Part shown: one piece after another, positions 7,758 to 15,506 of the stretch
How the letters are laid out: each line of letters opens with the position of its first letter
How positions within the stretch are numbered: the stretch's first letter is position 1
Origin: Streptomyces sp. NP-1717
GTDB taxonomy: Bacteria; Actinomycetota; Actinomycetes; Streptomycetales; Streptomycetaceae
Assembly: GCF_022695985.1 (NCBI RefSeq)
Contig: NZ_JAAPBF010000059.1
Span: forward strand, 1-35,081
Direction of reading: 5' to 3'
DNA: 35,081 nucleotides
The notes under the pieces: model-generated
Database searches by the model: none
What the model saw: only the letters and a program-made list of their open reading frames with translations
Told to the model about the DNA's origin: nothing
Made by a program: the position numbers and the translations under genes

Positions 7758-8867
7758 ATGACTTCTGACGAGTCACGTGAATCGATGACCGCGCACGGGA
7801 GCGGGCGTGGTCCGCAGCGGCGTCAGATCCTGATGATGGGCGGCGCCGCTGTCGCGGCCGGATCGCTCGCCGCCGCCGGCAGTACCACTGCCTTCGCGCA
7901 GACGGCTCGGCGCGGGTCGACGTGGGACAAGACCTTTCCCCGCAGCCGCATGGTCGACCACAAGAAGGTGTCGTTCCGTAACCGGCTCGGTATCGAGCTG
8001 GTGGCCGACCTGTACAGCCCCAAGCGGCTGCGCGGCCGTGCACGGGCGCTGATCGTCGGGCACCCGTTCGGTGGGGTGAAGGAGCAGACTTCGGGCCTGT
8101 ACGCGCAGACCATGGCCGAGCGCGGCTTCGTGACGCTGGCGTTCGACGCCTCTTACAACGGTGAGAGCGGCGGCCAGCCGCAGAACATTGCTTCCCTGGA
8201 GACGTTCGTCGAGGACTTCAGCGCGGCCGTGGACTACCTCGGCACCCGCCGGTTCGTGGCCCGGGACCGGATCGGTGTGATCGGGGTCTGCGCCAGCGGC
8301 GGGTTCTCCCTCAGCGCCGCGCAGATCGATCCGCGTCTGAAGGCGGTTGCGACGGTGAGCATGTACGACATGGGCCGCGCCTACCGCGACGGCCAGGGCT
8401 ACGCCCCGGTCCCGGCCGAGAGGAACTCCGTCGCGGAGCGCAAGCGCGCCTTGGCCGAGGCGGCCGAGCAACGCTGGGTGGAGTTCGAGGGCGGGAAGGT
8501 GCGCTACGGCGGCGGGAGCGCGGTGCCGTTGAAGCCGTCGCAGCAGGCCGCGGCGGACGAGTTCGCGGAGTACTACGCGACGCCGCGCGGCCAGCACCCG
8601 CGCTCGCATCCGCTGAGCCTGACCAGCCTCGGCGCGATCGCGAACTTCATGCCGCTCGCACAGATCGAGCTGACCGCCCCGCGCCCGCTGCTGTTCATCG
8701 CGGGCGAGAACGCGCACTCCCGCTATTACAGCGAGGACGCCTACGCCCAGGCCCCGGAGCCAAGGGAGCTTCATATCGTTCCCGGCGCCGGGCATGTCGA
8801 CCTCTACGACAAGGTCGACCTGATCCCGTGGGAGAAGGTCACCGGCTTCTTCGACCAGCACCTCTGA
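7758..8867 (+). CDS. Exported alpha/beta hydrolase (dienelactone hydrolase-like)
   Basis: A 369-residue protein with a twin-arginine type leader: PQRRQILMMGGAAVAAGSLA followed by an AFA cleavage region. The hydrolase fold is clear: strand and oxyanion region ALIVGHPFGGVKEQ, nucleophile elbow GVCASGGFS (Ser), an acid-bearing strand PLLFIAGENAHSRYY, and catalytic His in PGAGHVDLYD. Small extracytoplasmic hydrolases of this type act on esters or lactones; the natural substrate is unknown. ATG 7758 has GGAAAGG upstream and leaves the Tat motif well placed. It is divergent from the DUF6152 operon. A strong hairpin follows the stop. Confidence 0.82.
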   Translation: MTSDESRESMTAHGSGRGPQRRQILMMGGAAVAAGSLAAAGSTTAFAQTARRGSTWDKTFPRSRMVDHKKVSFRNRLGIELVADLYSPKRLRGRARALIVGHPFGGVKEQTSGLYAQTMAERGFVTLAFDASYNGESGGQPQNIASLETFVEDFSAAVDYLGTRRFVARDRIGVIGVCASGGFSLSAAQIDPRLKAVATVSMYDMGRAYRDGQGYAPVPAERNSVAERKRALAEAAEQRWVEFEGGKVRYGGGSAVPLKPSQQAAADEFAEYYATPRGQHPRSHPLSLTSLGAIANFMPLAQIELTAPRPLLFIAGENAHSRYYSEDAYAQAPEPRELHIVPGAGHVDLYDKVDLIPWEKVTGFFDQHL

Positions 8868-8911
8868 CCCCACCGTCCGGGCCGTCCGGCACGACCGGCG
8901 GGAAGGTGACT

Positions 8912-8957
8912 CGAAGGCGGCGGCAACGGCGCACCGCGCTGCAGGCCGCCGCCTTCG
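8912..8957 (+). terminator. Hairpin terminator candidate after the hydrolase gene
   Basis: A perfect 13-bp stem (CGAAGGCGGCGGC at 8912-8924 with its complement at 8945-8957) and a 20-nt loop lie 45 bp after the hydrolase stop. There is no T tract, as is common for Streptomyces terminators. Confidence 0.6.
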
Positions 8958-9113
8958 CAGTCTCGTGAGATCGTCCAGTTGGGCTGCCCTCGCACGCGGG
9001 CCGGTGATGCCAGCCGGTGCGTTCGACAGCCACGGAGAACGGGCCGTCGTGTGCCGGTTTTCGTACCGCCCCCGGCGTGTGTGCGGCCCCGGAAGAGAAA
9101 GCGACAGTCCGTC

Positions 9114-9386
9114 GTGACCGACATGACCCGGCGTACCCTCCTCTTCTCCGCTGCCGTCCTGGGCGCGGGGGCACTGGCCGCCTGTTCCAGCGCGCCGAAA
9201 CCCAACCGCACGCCGGCCGGAACCAGCCGGGCAGCGGGTAGCGGTGGCAGGTTCGACGTCGGGGACTACAACACCCAGGAAGTCGCCGCCGAGCTGCGCT
9301 ACATCCAGAAGAACGTCCGCCCGCTCCCGAGAAGGACGCCAAGCGAATCCTGGTCACCGGCTCGACCGGCGGCCTGGGCCAGCTGA
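9114..9386 (+). pseudogene. Lipoprotein N-terminus, cut short at a junction
   Basis: GTG 9114 opens a frame with a clean Tat/lipoprotein leader (MTRRTLLFSAAVLGAGALAAC, cited in part: RR then LAAC with the lipid-attachment Cys at about residue 24). A Ser/Pro/Ala linker follows, then RFDVGDYNTQEVAAELRYIQ. About 20 residues later the frame passes into sequence that is the out-of-frame coding region of an SDR enzyme and stops at 9386. The N-terminal part is therefore a real gene start whose 3' portion was lost. The 90-residue product might still be made as a small lipoprotein. The original family is not recognised. Confidence 0.55.
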
Positions 9387-10081
9387 CCGCAGCACATCTC
9401 CTAGCGCGCGGCCACCGGGTCGTCGCCCACGCGCGGAACGACCGGCCTGCGGCGGACGTACGGCGTGACCTTCCCGGCCTGGAGACCGTCGTCACCGGGG
9501 ATTTGAAGAACCTGGAGGAGACGCGGCGGCTCGCCGCCCGGATCAACGAGCTGGGGGCGTTCGACGTCATCGTCCACAATGCCGGGGAGTACGGCGTGGC
9601 GGACGAGGAGATCCTGAACGTCAACTCGCTCTCCCCGTACCTGTTGATGAGCCTGGTCGATCCTCCCCGGCAGTCGCTCTACCTCACCTCCGACCTGCAC
9701 CTGGGCGGCGACCTCAAGCTCGGCGAGCTGCGTGGGGGCGGCTCGGACGTCACCTACGACGACAGCAAGCTCCAAATCCTCACCCTCGCTATGGCCGTTG
9801 CCCGGCAGCGGCCCGGTCTCCGCGTCAACGCGGTGGCCCCGGGCTGGGTGCCGACCATGATGGGCTTCGCCAACGGCCCGTACGCCCCCGATGACCTGCG
9901 CGCGGGCTACCGGACCCAGCTCTGGCTGGCCGAGGGCACCGAGCGGGCGAGCCGAGGAACCGGCGGGTTCTTCTTCCACCGCGAACCGGAGAACGATGTC
10001 CACGCCTCGGTGGGCGACAACCGCGCGCAGGACGCCCTGCTCGACGCCTACGCCCGGCGCACCGGAGTCACCCTGCGATAG
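9329..10081 (+). pseudogene. SDR oxidoreductase lacking its own start codon
   Basis: The frame carries a nearly complete short-chain dehydrogenase: KRILVTGSTGGLGQLTAAHL (NAD(P)-binding), VIVHNAGEYGV, LTSDLHLGG (Ser), VTYDDSKLQ (catalytic Tyr and Lys), then VNAVAPGWVPTMMG and about 60 further residues. In this frame a TAG at about 9237 precedes it, and no ATG, GTG or TTG occurs before the Rossmann motif. The first possible start is TTG 9503, well inside the domain. The upstream lipoprotein is in a different frame. The simplest reading is that a deletion or indel fused the two genes. A -1 shift during translation would join lipoprotein and SDR, but no slippery run is seen. Confidence 0.72.
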
Positions 10082-10198
10082 GCCCGGCGACCCGCGCCCC
10101 AGTGGAAACAGCCGACGGGTCCGGCGACGAGCGGGAAGGCCCTGTACGGCGGGGGTGCCGGACCGAGCGTGGTTCGGCCCCGCCGTCCGGGTCGACGG

Positions 10199-11092
10199 TC
10201 AACTGGTGGACGAGTCTTCGGTCTCCGGGTTGGCTTCCTGGGTGGCGGCCCAGGTGGCGAGGAGGCGCAGTCCTTCTTCGGAGGGGGAGCCGGGTTCGGC
10301 GGTGTAGATGGTGAGGGTGAGGCCCGGGGCGGCGGCCATGTCCAGGCCCTCGAAGGCCAGGGAGAGGTCGCCGACGGCCGTGTGGTGGAAGTGCTTGGTG
10401 CCGGTGCTGTGGTGGCGGACGTTGTGCGCGCCCCACCGGGTACGGAAGGCGTCGTTGCGGGTGGACAGCTCCCCGACGAGGTCGTGGAGGTCCTTGTCGT
10501 GCGGGTTGCGGCCGGCTTCCGTCCGCACGATGGCGACGGTGATGTCTGCGAAGGAGTCCCAGTCGGGGTAGAAGCGGCGGGCGGCGGGGTCGAGGAAGGT
10601 GAAGCGAGCCAGGTTCTCCTGGTTGCCCGGGGTGGCGTAGAGGTCGGTGTAGAAGGCGCGGAAGAGCGGGTTGGCGGCGAGGATGTCCATGCGGCCGTTG
10701 CGGACGAACGCGGGACCGGCGGTGATCGCATCCAGGGTCCACTGCAAGCTGCGGTGGGGAGTCCACTTGTCCTTCGTGCGCCGGCGGCGGGGGCGGGTGA
10801 GGGCGTCGGAGCCATCGGCGGCCTGGGCCAGGTTCACCAGGTGAGCGCGCTCGGCGTCGTCGAGCCGCAGGGCGCGGGCGAGGGCTTCGAGGACGGAAGG
10901 GGAGACGCCGGCGATGTTGCCGCGCTCCAGTTTCGAGTAGTACTCCACGCTCATGTCGGCCAGGGCCGCTACCTCGCTGCGCCGCAGGCCCGGCACCCGG
11001 CGCCGGGTGCCCGCGGGCAGCCCGGCCTGGTCGGGGGTGATCTTCGCGCGCCGCGAGATGAGGAACTCGCGGACCTCCTCACGGTTGTCCAT
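10199..11092 (-). CDS. MmyB-like XRE-family transcriptional regulator
   Basis: A 297-residue protein from ATG 11092. The N-terminal helix-turn-helix is clear (PGLRRSEVAALADMSVEYYS, then KLERGNIAGVSPSVLEALAR). After a basic linker comes the MmyB-type ligand-binding (PAS-like) domain: LQWTLDAITAGPAFVRNGRM, DILAANPLFRAFYTDLY and FLDPAARRFYPDWDSFADIT. Related regulators typically sit beside short-chain or zinc-dependent dehydrogenase genes and control them, and that is the arrangement here (divergent alcohol dehydrogenase). The 25-bp motif 32 bp upstream of the start, repeated at 7551, is the best candidate binding site. The ligand is unknown; fatty-acid-like molecules have been proposed for the family. 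Confidence 0.88.
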   Translation of the reverse strand: MDNREEVREFLISRRAKITPDQAGLPAGTRRRVPGLRRSEVAALADMSVEYYSKLERGNIAGVSPSVLEALARALRLDDAERAHLVNLAQAADGSDALTRPRRRRTKDKWTPHRSLQWTLDAITAGPAFVRNGRMDILAANPLFRAFYTDLYATPGNQENLARFTFLDPAARRFYPDWDSFADITVAIVRTEAGRNPHDKDLHDLVGELSTRNDAFRTRWGAHNVRHHSTGTKHFHHTAVGDLSLAFEGLDMAAAPGLTLTIYTAEPGSPSEEGLRLLATWAATQEANPETEDSSTS

Positions 11093-11123
11093 GCCTTCGA
11101 CGGTACGTCGCGCACAGGGCCGA

Positions 11124-11148
11124 AGGGATGCACTGCCAATACACCCTT
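11124..11148. promoter_or_regulatory. Copy B of the shared 25-bp motif, at the MmyB-like gene promoter
   Basis: The 3' half reads CAATACACCCTT. It is 21/25 identical to 7551-7575, in the same orientation, and 32 bp upstream of the regulator start, so bound protein would cover that promoter. It is 167 bp from the dehydrogenase start. Confidence 0.6.
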
Positions 11149-11248
11149 TGTCAGTAGCTCGCTCCGCGCGTGGAAGAGGCGTTACCTGAACAACGTGGTG
11201 CTTCCCCTCCCGCCCGCCAGGCGGGAACCGGGGGCTCCGCACCCCGGC

Positions 11249-11266
11249 CGGGCGGTATACCGCCCG
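11249..11266. promoter_or_regulatory. 18-bp perfect palindrome upstream of the alcohol dehydrogenase
   Basis: CGGGCGGTATACCGCCCG reads the same on both strands and ends 49 bp before the dehydrogenase ATG. It is flanked by further partly symmetric CCCCGG/CCGGGG. A 7-bp hairpin (TCCCGCC/GGCGGGA) lies just upstream at 11208-11226. Perfect palindromes of this length next to a promoter are usually operators for dimeric repressors. No TetR or MarR gene is nearby, so the partner is unclear. Confidence 0.5.
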
Positions 11267-11315
11267 TGTTCCGGGGTTCGCCCTCTGTACCCGGTAACGC
11301 GAAGGAACCTCTCTC

Positions 11316-12332
11316 ATGCGCGGCGCAGTGATCCACGCCCCCGGCGACATCCGCTTCGAGACGGTGGATGACGCGAACATCCTCAAGCCCACCGACGCGG
11401 TCATCCGCACCGCCGCGACCTGTGTGTGCGGCTCCGACCTGTGGCCCTACCGCGGCGCAGAGCCCACCGACCACGCGCACCCGATGGGCCACGAGTACGT
11501 CGGCTTTGTCGAGGAGGTCGGCTCCGAGGTCACCTCGGTCAAGCCCGGCCAGTTCGTCGTCGGCTCGTTCGCCACCTCGGACAACACCTGCGCGAACTGC
11601 CGCAACGGGTTCCAGTCGAGCTGCCTGAACCGCGAGTTCATGTCCACCTGCCAGGCCGAATACGTCCGCATCCCCAACGCCCAGGGCACCCTCGTCGCCA
11701 CCGACGACGTACCGGACGAGAAGTTCTGGCCGGGCCTGCTGGCCGTCTCGGACGTCATGGGCACCGGCTGGTGGGCGGCGGACGCCGCCGAGGTCAAGCC
11801 CGGCTCCATAGCCGTCGTCGTCGGCGACGGCGCGGTGGGTTTGTGCGGCGTGATCGCGGCCAAGGAGTTCGGCGCGGAGCGGATCATCATCATGTCGCGG
11901 CACGAGCCGCGCCAGAAGCTGGCCCGCGAGTTCGGCGCGACCGACATCGTCACCGAGCGCGGTGAGGAGGGCATCGCCCGGATCAAGGAGATGACCGGCG
12001 GGATCGGCGCGGACTCCGTGCTGGAGTGCGTGGGCACCGCGCAGGCCATGCAACAGGCCATGCACTCCACACGCCCCGGCGGCAACGTCGGCTTCGTCGG
12101 CGTTCCCCACGACGTCGCCATCGACGGGCAGGAACTGTTCTTCTCGCACGTCGGCCTGCGCGGCGGCCCCGCCCCCGTACGCCGCTACCTCCCCGACCTC
12201 ATCGACCGCGTCCTCGCCGGCTCGATCGACCCCGGCAAGGTCTTCGACCTCACCCTCCCCCTCGACCAGGTCGCCGAAGGCTACAAGGCCATGGACGAAC
12301 GCCGCGCCATAAAAACCCTCCTCACCCCCTGA
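11316..12332 (+). CDS. Zinc-dependent alcohol dehydrogenase-like oxidoreductase
   Basis: A 338-residue medium-chain dehydrogenase. The catalytic zinc site is visible in ATCVCGSDLW (Cys38) and GHEYVG (His59-Glu60). The structural-zinc loop SDNTCANCRNGFQSSC keeps three Cys, with Asp at the fourth position, a variant seen in this subfamily. The NAD(P) fold has VVVGDGAVGLCGV, followed by an acidic and basic region (MSRHEPRQKLAREFGATDIV) and VLECVGTAQAM. It oxidises an alcohol or reduces an aldehyde or ketone; the substrate is unknown. GAAGGA precedes ATG 11316. It is divergent from the MmyB-like gene and leads the downstream SDR/lipoprotein genes. Confidence 0.9.
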   Translation: MRGAVIHAPGDIRFETVDDANILKPTDAVIRTAATCVCGSDLWPYRGAEPTDHAHPMGHEYVGFVEEVGSEVTSVKPGQFVVGSFATSDNTCANCRNGFQSSCLNREFMSTCQAEYVRIPNAQGTLVATDDVPDEKFWPGLLAVSDVMGTGWWAADAAEVKPGSIAVVVGDGAVGLCGVIAAKEFGAERIIIMSRHEPRQKLAREFGATDIVTERGEEGIARIKEMTGGIGADSVLECVGTAQAMQQAMHSTRPGGNVGFVGVPHDVAIDGQELFFSHVGLRGGPAPVRRYLPDLIDRVLAGSIDPGKVFDLTLPLDQVAEGYKAMDERRAIKTLLTP

Positions 12333-12414
12333 CCCACCACCCCGCCCGGCACGCCCGCACGGGGCAGGGCACGCTTCGGCCCGCCCTGTACCGCTCTTCG
12401 CCCAAGGACTCACC

Positions 12415-13098
12415 ATGACCACGTACGCACTGGTCCGCGCAGGCCCCGGTCTGGGCCTGGCCATCGCCCGCCGCTTCGGCAAGGCAGGCCACACCGTCGC
12501 ACTCCTGTCCCGCGACCAGGGGCATCTCGATGATTTGGTGGCCACGCTCGACACCGACGGAATCCAGGCCCGCGGCTACAGTGCCGACGTCCTCGACCCC
12601 GACGCGCTGACCGGCGCCCTGCACACGGCGGCCGAGAACCTGGGGCCCATCGAGATCGTGCAGTACAGCCCCGTACCGCGGGCCGACTTCATGAAGCCGG
12701 TCCTTCAGACCACCGCCGCCGACCTGGACGCCCCGCTGGCTTTCTCCGTGAAAGCACCGGTCACCTGCGTGAACGCGGTCCTGCCCGGCATGCGCACGCT
12801 GGGCCAAGGCACCTTGCTGTTCGTCAACGGCGGCAGCGCGGTGCGCCCGAAGGGCAGCGTGGCCGGCACGTCCATCGCGTTCGCAGGCGAGAGCGCGTAC
12901 GCGCAGATGCTCCACACCGCCCTCGTGCCGGAGAACATCCACGTCGCGCAGCTCATCGTGCCCGGAGCGATCAGCCCCGACTCCGAGCACTCCAGCCCCG
13001 AGGCGCTCGCCGACCTGCTGTACGGCCTGCACACCGACCGCAAGGGCTTTAGACACTACGCCGAGCCTATGCCCGACCCGCAGGACGGCGCCCCATGA
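12415..13098 (+). CDS. Atypical SDR-fold protein without the Tyr-x-x-x-Lys pair
   Basis: A 227-residue protein with an SDR-like Rossmann start (VRAGPGLGLAIARRFGKAGH, then VALLSRDQGHLDDL) and the usual fold order (GYSADVLDPDAL, IEIVQYSPVPRADF, LLFVNGGSAVRP). Where SDR enzymes have Tyr-x-x-x-Lys it reads FAGESAYAQMLH, and NNAG is replaced by YSP. It may therefore be a non-catalytic or altered SDR. It follows the alcohol dehydrogenase by 82 bp and its stop overlaps the start of the next gene (ATGA), so it is translationally coupled to the lipoprotein. CAAGGA precedes ATG 12415. Confidence 0.8.
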   Translation: MTTYALVRAGPGLGLAIARRFGKAGHTVALLSRDQGHLDDLVATLDTDGIQARGYSADVLDPDALTGALHTAAENLGPIEIVQYSPVPRADFMKPVLQTTAADLDAPLAFSVKAPVTCVNAVLPGMRTLGQGTLLFVNGGSAVRPKGSVAGTSIAFAGESAYAQMLHTALVPENIHVAQLIVPGAISPDSEHSSPEALADLLYGLHTDRKGFRHYAEPMPDPQDGAP

Positions 13099-13676
13099 CC
13101 GTCACCCTTCGCCGGGCCCTGGCCGTCACCGCCACGACCGGCGTACTGCTGTTGGCCGCGACCGCCTGCTCGCAGGACTCACCAACCGGGCAGGCCCCCG
13201 CCACGGCCTCCGCATCGTCATCCGCCTCGGCGTCCGGGCAGCCGGAGACTTCGGCGTCGGCGAGCCCGTCCGGAGCAGACAGGAGCACTCCTGTGGACAT
13301 TCGCGTCACCATCGACGGCCAGAGCGTCGACGCGACATTGAACGACAGCCCCGCCGCCCGCGACCTGGCCTCCCTGCTCCCGCTCACCCTGGACCTGGAG
13401 GACTTCCACGGGACCGAGCGGATCGCTGACCCGCCGAGGAAGCTGACCACCGACGACGCGCCAGAACCGCAGGCGCCGAAGACCGGGGACCTCACGTACT
13501 ACTCCCCGTGGGGCAACCTCGCCATCTTCTACAAGGACGGCCCTTCCGCCTCACAGGATCTGCTGGTCCTCGGCCACATCGACGCCGACGCCGACCTGCT
13601 CTCCGGGGCCGACCGGATCACCATCGAGGCCGAACAACCGCGGACAGTCGACACCGCCACCACAAACTCACGCTGA
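13095..13676 (+). CDS. Lipoprotein with a cyclophilin-like fold
   Basis: A 193-residue protein. The leader MTVTLRRALAVTATTGVLLL ends at a Cys near residue 25 (ATAC), then comes a long Ser/Ala/Thr linker to about residue 65. The C-terminal domain VDIRVTIDGQSVDATLNDSP, AARDLASLLPLTLDLEDFHG and GDLTYYSPWGNLAIFYKDG is the pattern of the small beta-barrel cyclophilin-like proteins often found beside oxidoreductase genes; their role is unknown. It overlaps the preceding SDR-like gene by 4 bp and is followed 37 bp later by another SDR, so it lies inside an operon. Confidence 0.75.
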   Translation: MTVTLRRALAVTATTGVLLLAATACSQDSPTGQAPATASASSSASASGQPETSASASPSGADRSTPVDIRVTIDGQSVDATLNDSPAARDLASLLPLTLDLEDFHGTERIADPPRKLTTDDAPEPQAPKTGDLTYYSPWGNLAIFYKDGPSASQDLLVLGHIDADADLLSGADRITIEAEQPRTVDTATTNSR

Positions 13677-13713
13677 ACTCCACGCCCGAACAACCTCGTT
13701 GGGAGCCATCACC

Positions 13714-14481
13714 ATGAACCCCACCTACGACTTCACCGGCCAGGTCGCCTTCATCACCGGCGCTTCCTCCGGCATGGGTCTGGCCACCGCCCGTGCCTTC
13801 GCCGCCTCGGGGGCCGCCGTCGGCCTCGCCGACATCAACGAAGAGGCCGTGAACACGGCCGCCAAGCAGCTCGCCGACGAGGGCCGCCAGGTCCTCGCCC
13901 TGGTCTGCGACGTCACCGACGAGGACCAGGTCGCCACCGCCGTCGACCGCACCGTCGAAGCCTTCGGACGGCTCGACATGGCCTACAACAACGCCGGAAT
14001 CATGCCCCCGCCCACGGATGCCGCCGACGAGAGCGCCGAACAGTTCGACCGCGTCCAGGGCATCAACCTGCGCGGCATCTGGGCGTCCATGAAGCACGAA
14101 CTGCGCCACATGCGCGACCAGGGCACCGGCGCGATCGTCAACTGCTCCTCCCTCGGCGGTCTCGTCGGCAACCCCGGCCGCGCCGCCTACCACGCCACCA
14201 AGCACGGCGTGATCGGCCTGACCAAGAGCGCCGCCCTCGAATACGGCTCCCGCGGTGTGCGTATCAACGCCGTCTGCCCCGGCACGATCAGCACCCCGAT
14301 GGTCGACGCCATGGTCGAAGGCGGAGAACTCGACCGCTCCCAGGCCGAAGCGGGCCAGGCCATCGACCGGCTCGGCACCGCCGACGAGATCGCCCAGGCC
14401 GTCCTGTGGCTGTGCAGCGACGGCTCCAGCTACGTCACCGGAATCGCCCTCCCCGTGGACGGCGGCTACACCGCCCAGTAA
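13714..14481 (+). CDS. Classical short-chain dehydrogenase/reductase
   Basis: A 255-residue SDR with every core motif: VAFITGASSGMGLATARAFA (cofactor loop), DINEEAV (Asp after strand 2, which favours NAD), CDVTDEDQV, AYNNAGIM, IVNCSSLGGLVG (Ser), YHATKHGVIGL (Tyr and Lys), VCPGTISTPM and a C-terminal VTGIALPVDGGYT. It resembles glucose/3-hydroxy-type dehydrogenases, but the substrate cannot be told. ATG 13714 has GGGAG upstream. It is the last gene of the alcohol dehydrogenase operon. Its motif completeness contrasts with the altered SDR at 12415. Confidence 0.92.
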   Translation: MNPTYDFTGQVAFITGASSGMGLATARAFAASGAAVGLADINEEAVNTAAKQLADEGRQVLALVCDVTDEDQVATAVDRTVEAFGRLDMAYNNAGIMPPPTDAADESAEQFDRVQGINLRGIWASMKHELRHMRDQGTGAIVNCSSLGGLVGNPGRAAYHATKHGVIGLTKSAALEYGSRGVRINAVCPGTISTPMVDAMVEGGELDRSQAEAGQAIDRLGTADEIAQAVLWLCSDGSSYVTGIALPVDGGYTAQ

Positions 14482-15128
14482 CCCGCCCTTCGCCCGTGGG
14501 GCACGACGCCCCCGGCGTCACTAGGCCGGCCCTCACCCCGTACGACCTGACCCGCCGATCCCGAACCGGTTTCAGCCTCCCGGCCGCCAGGAGGTCATCG
14601 GGCCATGCCCTTCGCCACGGGCGCCCGCTGTGCTGTTGAAGTTGAACCTGTCTCGGGCGTACGGGCTCCCAGGGCCGTGTCATCCACACGACACGACACA
14701 TCGACGTACGGGGCAGTGCTCTCCACCCCTGTCGATACCGACATTCGACACCCCCAGTGTGATCGACCCTCCGACTAGATTCACTGTCAGAAAAGCTGAA
14801 ACGACTGAGTTCGCTGTCAAACGCCTTGATTTGATGACAAGGGACAAGTTCGCCGGGGGCAGACTGGAAAGATCCCGGAAAGACTGGCCAGCGGTGCCGA
14901 AGGGATGTCAAGGTGGACGACCTTCCCCGGAAACCGCAGGTCAGAGAGGTATATGTCCGTGACCGTGGCTCCAGTGAGCCCGGCTTCACCACCTCTGACC
15001 ATCCGTGCGGCTGCCTGAGGAGCAGCCCAGTGGTGTGCGAACCCACGCGCTGCGGACGACCTTCCCGATCAGATGGGGAGCGAGGTGCCCCGGAGACTCT
15101 TACCTGTTTCCCGTGCGAGGAGGCTTCC
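14482..15128. other. Gene-poor intergenic region
   Basis: No credible coding region was found on either strand; the long open frames here are GC-driven. The stretch from about 14690 to 14850 is less GC-rich than its surroundings and contains a pair of 10-bp repeats (described separately), consistent with a promoter or regulatory zone facing the small gene at 15129. Confidence 0.4.
14780..14819 (+). repeat. Two TTC(A/G)CTGTCA repeats spaced exactly 30 bp
   Basis: TTCACTGTCA at 14780-14789 and TTCGCTGTCA at 14810-14819 match 9 of 10 with a start-to-start distance of 30 bp, close to three helical turns. A nearby TTGATGACAA at 14831 contains the inverted core TGACA. The spacing suggests repeated binding sites on one DNA face. 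The regulator is unknown. Confidence 0.35.
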
Positions 15129-15425
15129 GTGGAGCACACGGAGATGACCGTCGGCGATCTCATCGATCTGCTGTCTGCCTGCGACCGGAGTGTTCCGGTG
15201 CGCCTGGCGATGAACCCGTTCTTCCCGATGGCGCACCGGCTCACCCAGGTCGTCCAGGCCGAGGAGAAGCGGCAGCCCATCGTCTATCTGGCCGAGGGCC
15301 AGGACCCGGACAGCCAGCTCGGGCCTGTGCCGCCCGAGGTCGCCGTTGCCCTCACCCGGCAGGGCCCCGTCCAGGCACCGCCGCGACGCGCTCGCCGCAC
15401 CGCGCGCCGTGCCGATGGGCAGTAG
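15129..15425 (+). CDS. Small conserved actinomycete protein, function unknown
   Basis: A 98-residue protein from GTG 15129, chosen because GAGGAGG lies at the right distance just upstream. The core TVGDLIDLLSACDRSVPVRL, then MNPFFPMAHRL and QPIVYLAEGQDPDSQLG, resembles a small family widespread in Streptomyces. The family has a short helix-strand arrangement that often ends in a Pro-rich acidic stretch. Here the tail is basic (RRARRTARRADG). There is no membrane segment or known catalytic motif. Function unknown; possibly linked to plasmid/phage-type accessory loci, where such proteins are frequent. Confidence 0.65.
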   Translation: MEHTEMTVGDLIDLLSACDRSVPVRLAMNPFFPMAHRLTQVVQAEEKRQPIVYLAEGQDPDSQLGPVPPEVAVALTRQGPVQAPPRRARRTARRADGQ

Positions 15426-15506
15426 GGGCCGCCCGATGTCTTGGAGGTGTTGTTGAACCCGAATTCCGGGCACCCAACGTACATACGAGCGAAGGAACTT
15501 CTCTTC

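Noticed and set aside
11151..12554. A 467-codon reverse open frame opposite the alcohol dehydrogenase
   Set aside because: Shadow of a well-conserved gene; no ribosome site or motif.
14435..15280. A reverse open frame in the gap after the SDR
   Set aside because: It overlaps the 3' end of the SDR and the start of the small protein gene; the residue pattern is not protein-like and no motif is present.
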